From an uncultured Myxococcales bacterium (GTDB taxonomy: Bacteria; Myxococcota; Myxococcia; Myxococcales; Myxococcaceae): DNA of 64,000 nt. The stretch lies in the NCBI GenBank assembly GCA_937980205.1, contig CALJKW010000012.1, positions 52,426 through 116,425 of the forward strand, read 5' to 3'. A program made the position numbers and the translations under genes. Numbering within the stretch: the stretch's first letter is position 1; each line of letters opens with the position of its first letter. The notes beneath the pieces are model-generated. The model saw nothing but the letters and a program-made list of their open reading frames with translations, had not been told where the DNA came from and did no database searches. Shown here piece after piece: positions 61,111 to 64,000 of the stretch.

Positions 61111-62702
61111 AGCTCGTCTCTCGTCGCATGTTCCTCACCGGCGCCGGTGGCGCGATGCTCGCGCTGCCGCTGCTCGAGTCGCTCTTGCCCCGCTCGGCTG
61201 CGGCGCAGGGAACGACTGCGCCGAAGCGCCTCATCGTGGTGAAGAGCTTCAGCACCCAGCTCATCCAGGAGTGGTACCCGCGCTTCTCCGGCAACGGCTA
61301 CCAGCTGCACGACGCGGTCTACCCCGGCACGAGCAAGGCCGACGGCACGACGCTGCTCACGCAGCCGCTCGGCAGCGGAGGCGGCTACACGCAGGCGCCG
61401 CTCACCGACTTCCAGACGCCGAACGGCATCTCGGGAATCCTGGGGCCGGCGCTGAACCCGTTCCTGCCGAAGCTGAACCTCATCCGCGGGCTCGATTTTC
61501 TGCCGGTGGTGAACCACAACTACGGCGGGCTGCTGGGGAACTTCTCGTCGTGCACGGCGGCGACTCCGTGCCAGGCGGACAGCCTGATGGACGTGCCGAC
61601 CATCGACCAGGTGCTCGCGTACTCGCCGAAGTTCTACCCGTCGGCGCCTGCGGTGCGGTCGCTGCACCTCGCGCAGGGCGTGACGAACGCGATGTCGTAC
61701 TCGGACGGCGGCAACCGCGGCGGCCCGGTGACGCAGCAGCAGACGCGCACGAACCCGCTCACGGCGTTCAACGACTGCTTCCAGGGCTTCATGCCGGGCA
61801 CGACGAGCGCGCCGAACCGCGACCGGCTCATCGTCGACCGCGTGCGCGAGGACTACGTGCGGCTGAAGTCGAGCGCTCGGCTGTCGCGCGCGGACAAGCT
61901 GATGCTGGACCAGTACCTCACGCACATCACCGAGCTGCAGGCGCGGCTGATGCCGACGCAGGCGCTCGCGTGCACTCCACCGGTGGCGCCTGCGTCGCTC
62001 GCGAACAACAGCGGCACGGATCCGACGGACATCGTCACGAAGTGGAACCTGATGCTCGACATCGCGGCGGCGGCGATCATGTGCGACCGCACGCGCATCA
62101 TCACCATCGGCGTGCACAAGGCGCTGGGCCCCAGCCCGAACGCGGCCGACACGACGCTGCAGGGCTACTACCACTCGGAAGACGCGAGCGGCGGCACCTG
62201 GCACGGCCTCGCGCACGACTGGGGCAACGCGAACGCGCGCCGCATGCTCAAGGGCGTCAACGCGTGGGTCGCCGAGCACGTCTTCGCGAAGCTGTTGCAG
62301 AAGCTCGACGTGATGGAAGGCGGTGGCCGCACGTACCTCGACAACTCGCTCGTCTATTGGGGCAACGAGCTCGGCTTCAATCACATCGCGTACAGCGTGC
62401 CGTGCCTGCTCGCCGGCTCGGCCGGTGGCTACCTGCGCACCGGCCGCTACCTCGACTACATCGACTGGAGCGGCCGCGCGTACTTCGCCCAGGAGATGGG
62501 CAACGTCATTCTCGGCATCCCGCACAACCGGCTGCTGGTGACGATTCTCCAGGCGATGGGGCTGTCGCCGGCCGACTACGAGCTCGGCGGCCAGCCCGGC
62601 TACGGCTCGACGTCGACCGCGGGCAAGGACCCGAACCTGTGGCCGACGCAGTACGACCTGAGCCAGGTCGGGCAGGTGCTGCCCGGGATTCGCGCGAGCT
62701 GA
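61107..62702 (+). CDS. DUF1552 protein, Tat-exported, second copy
   Basis: 531 residues, ATG overlapping the DUF1592 stop. Twin-arginine signal SRRMFLTGAGGAMLALPLLE. Body: APKRLIVVKSFSTQLIQEWY, FLPKLNLIRGLDFLPVVNHN, MCDRTRIITIGVHK, GTWHGLAHDWGNANARR and DNSLVYWGNELGFNHIAYSV. Family function unknown; strictly paired with DUF1592 as at 48491-51687. No further gene in the operon. Confidence 0.87.
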   Translation: MKLVSRRMFLTGAGGAMLALPLLESLLPRSAAAQGTTAPKRLIVVKSFSTQLIQEWYPRFSGNGYQLHDAVYPGTSKADGTTLLTQPLGSGGGYTQAPLTDFQTPNGISGILGPALNPFLPKLNLIRGLDFLPVVNHNYGGLLGNFSSCTAATPCQADSLMDVPTIDQVLAYSPKFYPSAPAVRSLHLAQGVTNAMSYSDGGNRGGPVTQQQTRTNPLTAFNDCFQGFMPGTTSAPNRDRLIVDRVREDYVRLKSSARLSRADKLMLDQYLTHITELQARLMPTQALACTPPVAPASLANNSGTDPTDIVTKWNLMLDIAAAAIMCDRTRIITIGVHKALGPSPNAADTTLQGYYHSEDASGGTWHGLAHDWGNANARRMLKGVNAWVAEHVFAKLLQKLDVMEGGGRTYLDNSLVYWGNELGFNHIAYSVPCLLAGSAGGYLRTGRYLDYIDWSGRAYFAQEMGNVILGIPHNRLLVTILQAMGLSPADYELGGQPGYGSTSTAGKDPNLWPTQYDLSQVGQVLPGIRAS

Positions 62703-62745
62703 TCAGCGTCGCCGGCGCGCTCGCGGTGAAGGCACGTTGTCTGCA

Positions 62746-63729
62746 ATGAACCGCCGCATGCGGCTCGAGCGACCCGGAGTGCTGCTGGTGGCGGCGTGCT
62801 GCGCCTCGTTGACGGTGGCCGCTCAGCCACAGGTGCTCGAGGCGCTGCCGTTGCCGGGCCGCTTCACGGACCTTCATCAGAGCTCGAGCGGCGCGCTGCT
62901 GGTCAGCTACGGTGCCTGGTCCGAGTGGGGCACCGCGCGGCCGTCCATGCTGCGGCGAGCCGGCCGGTGGATGCAGGTCCCGGCCGGTGAGGCGTTCGAG
63001 TGGCGAGGGTGGCTGGTCTTCGAGGGCCTCTTCCGGCTGCCGTACGTCGATGAAGCAGGAGCGGCTCCTCCTTCTCCGTGGGACGGAGGGACGCGGGTCG
63101 TCTCGCTCGGCACCGATGATCGGTTCGTCCGTCGGGTGGTGTTGGTAGATGAGCGCAGCGGTCGCAGGTTCGAGGCGCCGTGGGACTCGTTGGCGCCGCT
63201 GCCGCTGGCGCAGGGCGAGACGTGGCTGCTGCTCAGGTGTCCGGTGAGTCACGCCGCCGACGGTGGCGTCGACGAGCGCGTCGAGCTGCTGGCGTGGAGC
63301 CCTCGCTCGGGACGCGCGCGGGTGGTGGGGCTGCTGCCCGGCGAGCCGGTCGTGAGCTGCGAAGCATCGGGCTCGCAAGACGTCATCGCCTCGCGTGACG
63401 GCGCACTCGCAAGGTTGGTCATCGACGGGGGCGCTCGCTGGGTTCAGCTCGACGCGAGCGGTCGGGTGTCGCGCAGCGCCGTCGACGAGGGCCTGGTGCG
63501 CGCCTCGAGCGACGCGGGGCGTCGACTCGAGCCGTTGCGGCGCGTGAACGAGGCCTTCGTCGACCTTCCGGAGCTGAAGGCCGCTGACGGCGGCGCGCTG
63601 GTCGGCCGCCGCCTCGACGGAGGCGCTCCGGTGGCCCTCACGCCCAGCTTCGGCGGTGGCTTCGCCATCTACGAGGGACTGCTGTTCGCCGACGAGGGCG
63701 TCTTCGTGTGGCGCGCGGCCCCGCGGTGA
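62746..63729 (+). CDS. Secreted propeller-like hypothetical protein
   Basis: 327 residues from the ATG at 62746; a TTG at 62737 would add three. Signal RPGVLLVAACCASLTVAAQ. The rest has W/G-rich repeats (FTDLHQSSSGALLVSYGAW, FEWRGWLVFEGLFRLPYV, GGGFAIYEGLLFADEGVFVW) suggesting a propeller. No catalytic motif. It starts 43 bases after the DUF1552 stop and may be transcribed with it. Family not recognised. Confidence 0.7.
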   Translation: MNRRMRLERPGVLLVAACCASLTVAAQPQVLEALPLPGRFTDLHQSSSGALLVSYGAWSEWGTARPSMLRRAGRWMQVPAGEAFEWRGWLVFEGLFRLPYVDEAGAAPPSPWDGGTRVVSLGTDDRFVRRVVLVDERSGRRFEAPWDSLAPLPLAQGETWLLLRCPVSHAADGGVDERVELLAWSPRSGRARVVGLLPGEPVVSCEASGSQDVIASRDGALARLVIDGGARWVQLDASGRVSRSAVDEGLVRASSDAGRRLEPLRRVNEAFVDLPELKAADGGALVGRRLDGGAPVALTPSFGGGFAIYEGLLFADEGVFVWRAAPR

Positions 63730-63770
63730 GCTCGGGCGCCCTGGTGCCGCCCGTTCCTCACCGACTCAGT

Positions 63771-64000
63771 TCACGCTGAACGGAGTCGTCCGCGGCGGAG
63801 CAGCAGCGCGAGCGCGAAGAGGAACGGCCACGGCTCCGTGACGCCGCAGCCGCAGCCCGACGCCGTCATCATCTCGCCGCCGCCACCGCCGGTGCCGGAC
63901 ACCCCGCCGCCGGTGCCGGACATTCCGCCGCCGGTGCCGGACACTCCGCCGCCGGTGCCGGACACCCCGCCGCCGGTGCCGGACACTCCGCCGCCGGTGC
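63771..64000 (-). CDS. MYXO-CTERM surface protein, N-terminus outside window
   Basis: The gene enters from the right edge. The visible part is a GTGGGVS repeat tract followed by a MYXO-CTERM-type tail: GCGCGVTEPWPFLFALALLL then RRGRLRS. This tripartite signal (Cys-containing motif, transmembrane helix, Arg cluster) is the myxobacterial sorting tag, processed by a rhombosortase-like myxosortase and anchoring proteins at the surface. The upstream domain is not visible. Confidence 0.85.
   Translation of the reverse strand, partial: TGGGVSGTGGGVSGTGGGVSGTGGGMSGTGGGVSGTGGGGGEMMTASGCGCGVTEPWPFLFALALLLRRGRLRSA

Noticed and set aside
1..64000. tRNA, rRNA, insertion sequences, prophage or plasmid origin
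   Set aside because: No TPsiC-like GGTTCGAATCC loops, rRNA-like stretches, transposase, integrase or replication motifs were seen on reading both strands.

Overview
The window looks like chromosomal DNA of a myxobacterium (Myxococcota; genus not resolvable from sequence alone). The base composition is very G+C-rich by eye. Coding is dense, with many GTG and some TTG starts and frequent 1-8 base start/stop overlaps. Exported lipoproteins are unusually numerous and often carry Asp-Ala-Gly or Gly/Ser/Ala-rich linkers after the lipobox. A gene at the right edge ends in a MYXO-CTERM-type sorting tail. There are Ser/Thr kinases, ECF sigma factors and a good sigma-54 promoter match. I saw no rRNA, tRNA, transposase, integrase, CRISPR array or phage gene.

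Layout. 1-5.1 kb: two ASH/VWA-type surface proteins and a small protein with six cysteine modules. 5.3-7.9 kb: two divergent propeller-like lipoproteins. 7.9-8.2 kb: a frameshifted gene remnant. 8.2-12.9 kb: a small secreted protein, a Ser/Thr kinase and three exported proteins. 13.0-15.6 kb: a GH51-like glycosidase lipoprotein. 15.6-19.3 kb: a dimethylglycine/sarcosine dehydrogenase-like flavoprotein and a membrane GGDEF protein. 19.4-21.9 kb: two lipoproteins, the second behind the sigma-54 match. 22.0-26.8 kb: a cobalamin riboswitch followed by a coupled three-gene uptake operon (BtuB-like receptor, Cys-rich propeller-like lipoprotein, BtuF-like binding protein). 26.9-32.4 kb: mainly housekeeping and signalling genes (PilZ, purine nucleoside phosphorylase, NAD-type isocitrate dehydrogenase, TPR/DUF1444-like protein, NlpC/P60 hydrolase). 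32.6-36.3 kb: a pseudokinase, then a beta-barrel-like protein, ECF sigma factor, anti-sigma-like protein and lipoprotein. 36.3-44.3 kb: an M15-type peptidase, a large protein with carboxypeptidase-regulatory-like repeats, and a two-gene operon of PPC-domain proteins (a clan-CD-peptidase-like protein and a transglutaminase-elicitor-like enzyme). 44.5-48.4 kb: a GMC oxidoreductase with its Tat-exported small partner, a frameshifted TIGR02996-type remnant and a diheme cytochrome. 48.5-62.7 kb: two copies of a DUF1592-DUF1552 pair flank an IPT/TIG lipoprotein, a GHL10 glycosidase, an RCC1-repeat lipoprotein and a second ECF sigma/FecR/envelope-protein module. 62.7-64 kb: a secreted protein and the MYXO-CTERM gene fragment.

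Most of the window encodes the cell envelope and secreted proteome, with regulators set among these genes. The most interesting unit is the riboswitch-controlled operon. A lipoprotein with a probable propeller sits between the outer-membrane B12 receptor and the periplasmic binding protein, which recalls the BtuB-BtuG partnership of Bacteroides. Other points of note are a palindromic repeat family, mostly between converging genes, two parallel sigma/anti-sigma modules, and two genes broken by single-base frameshifts.
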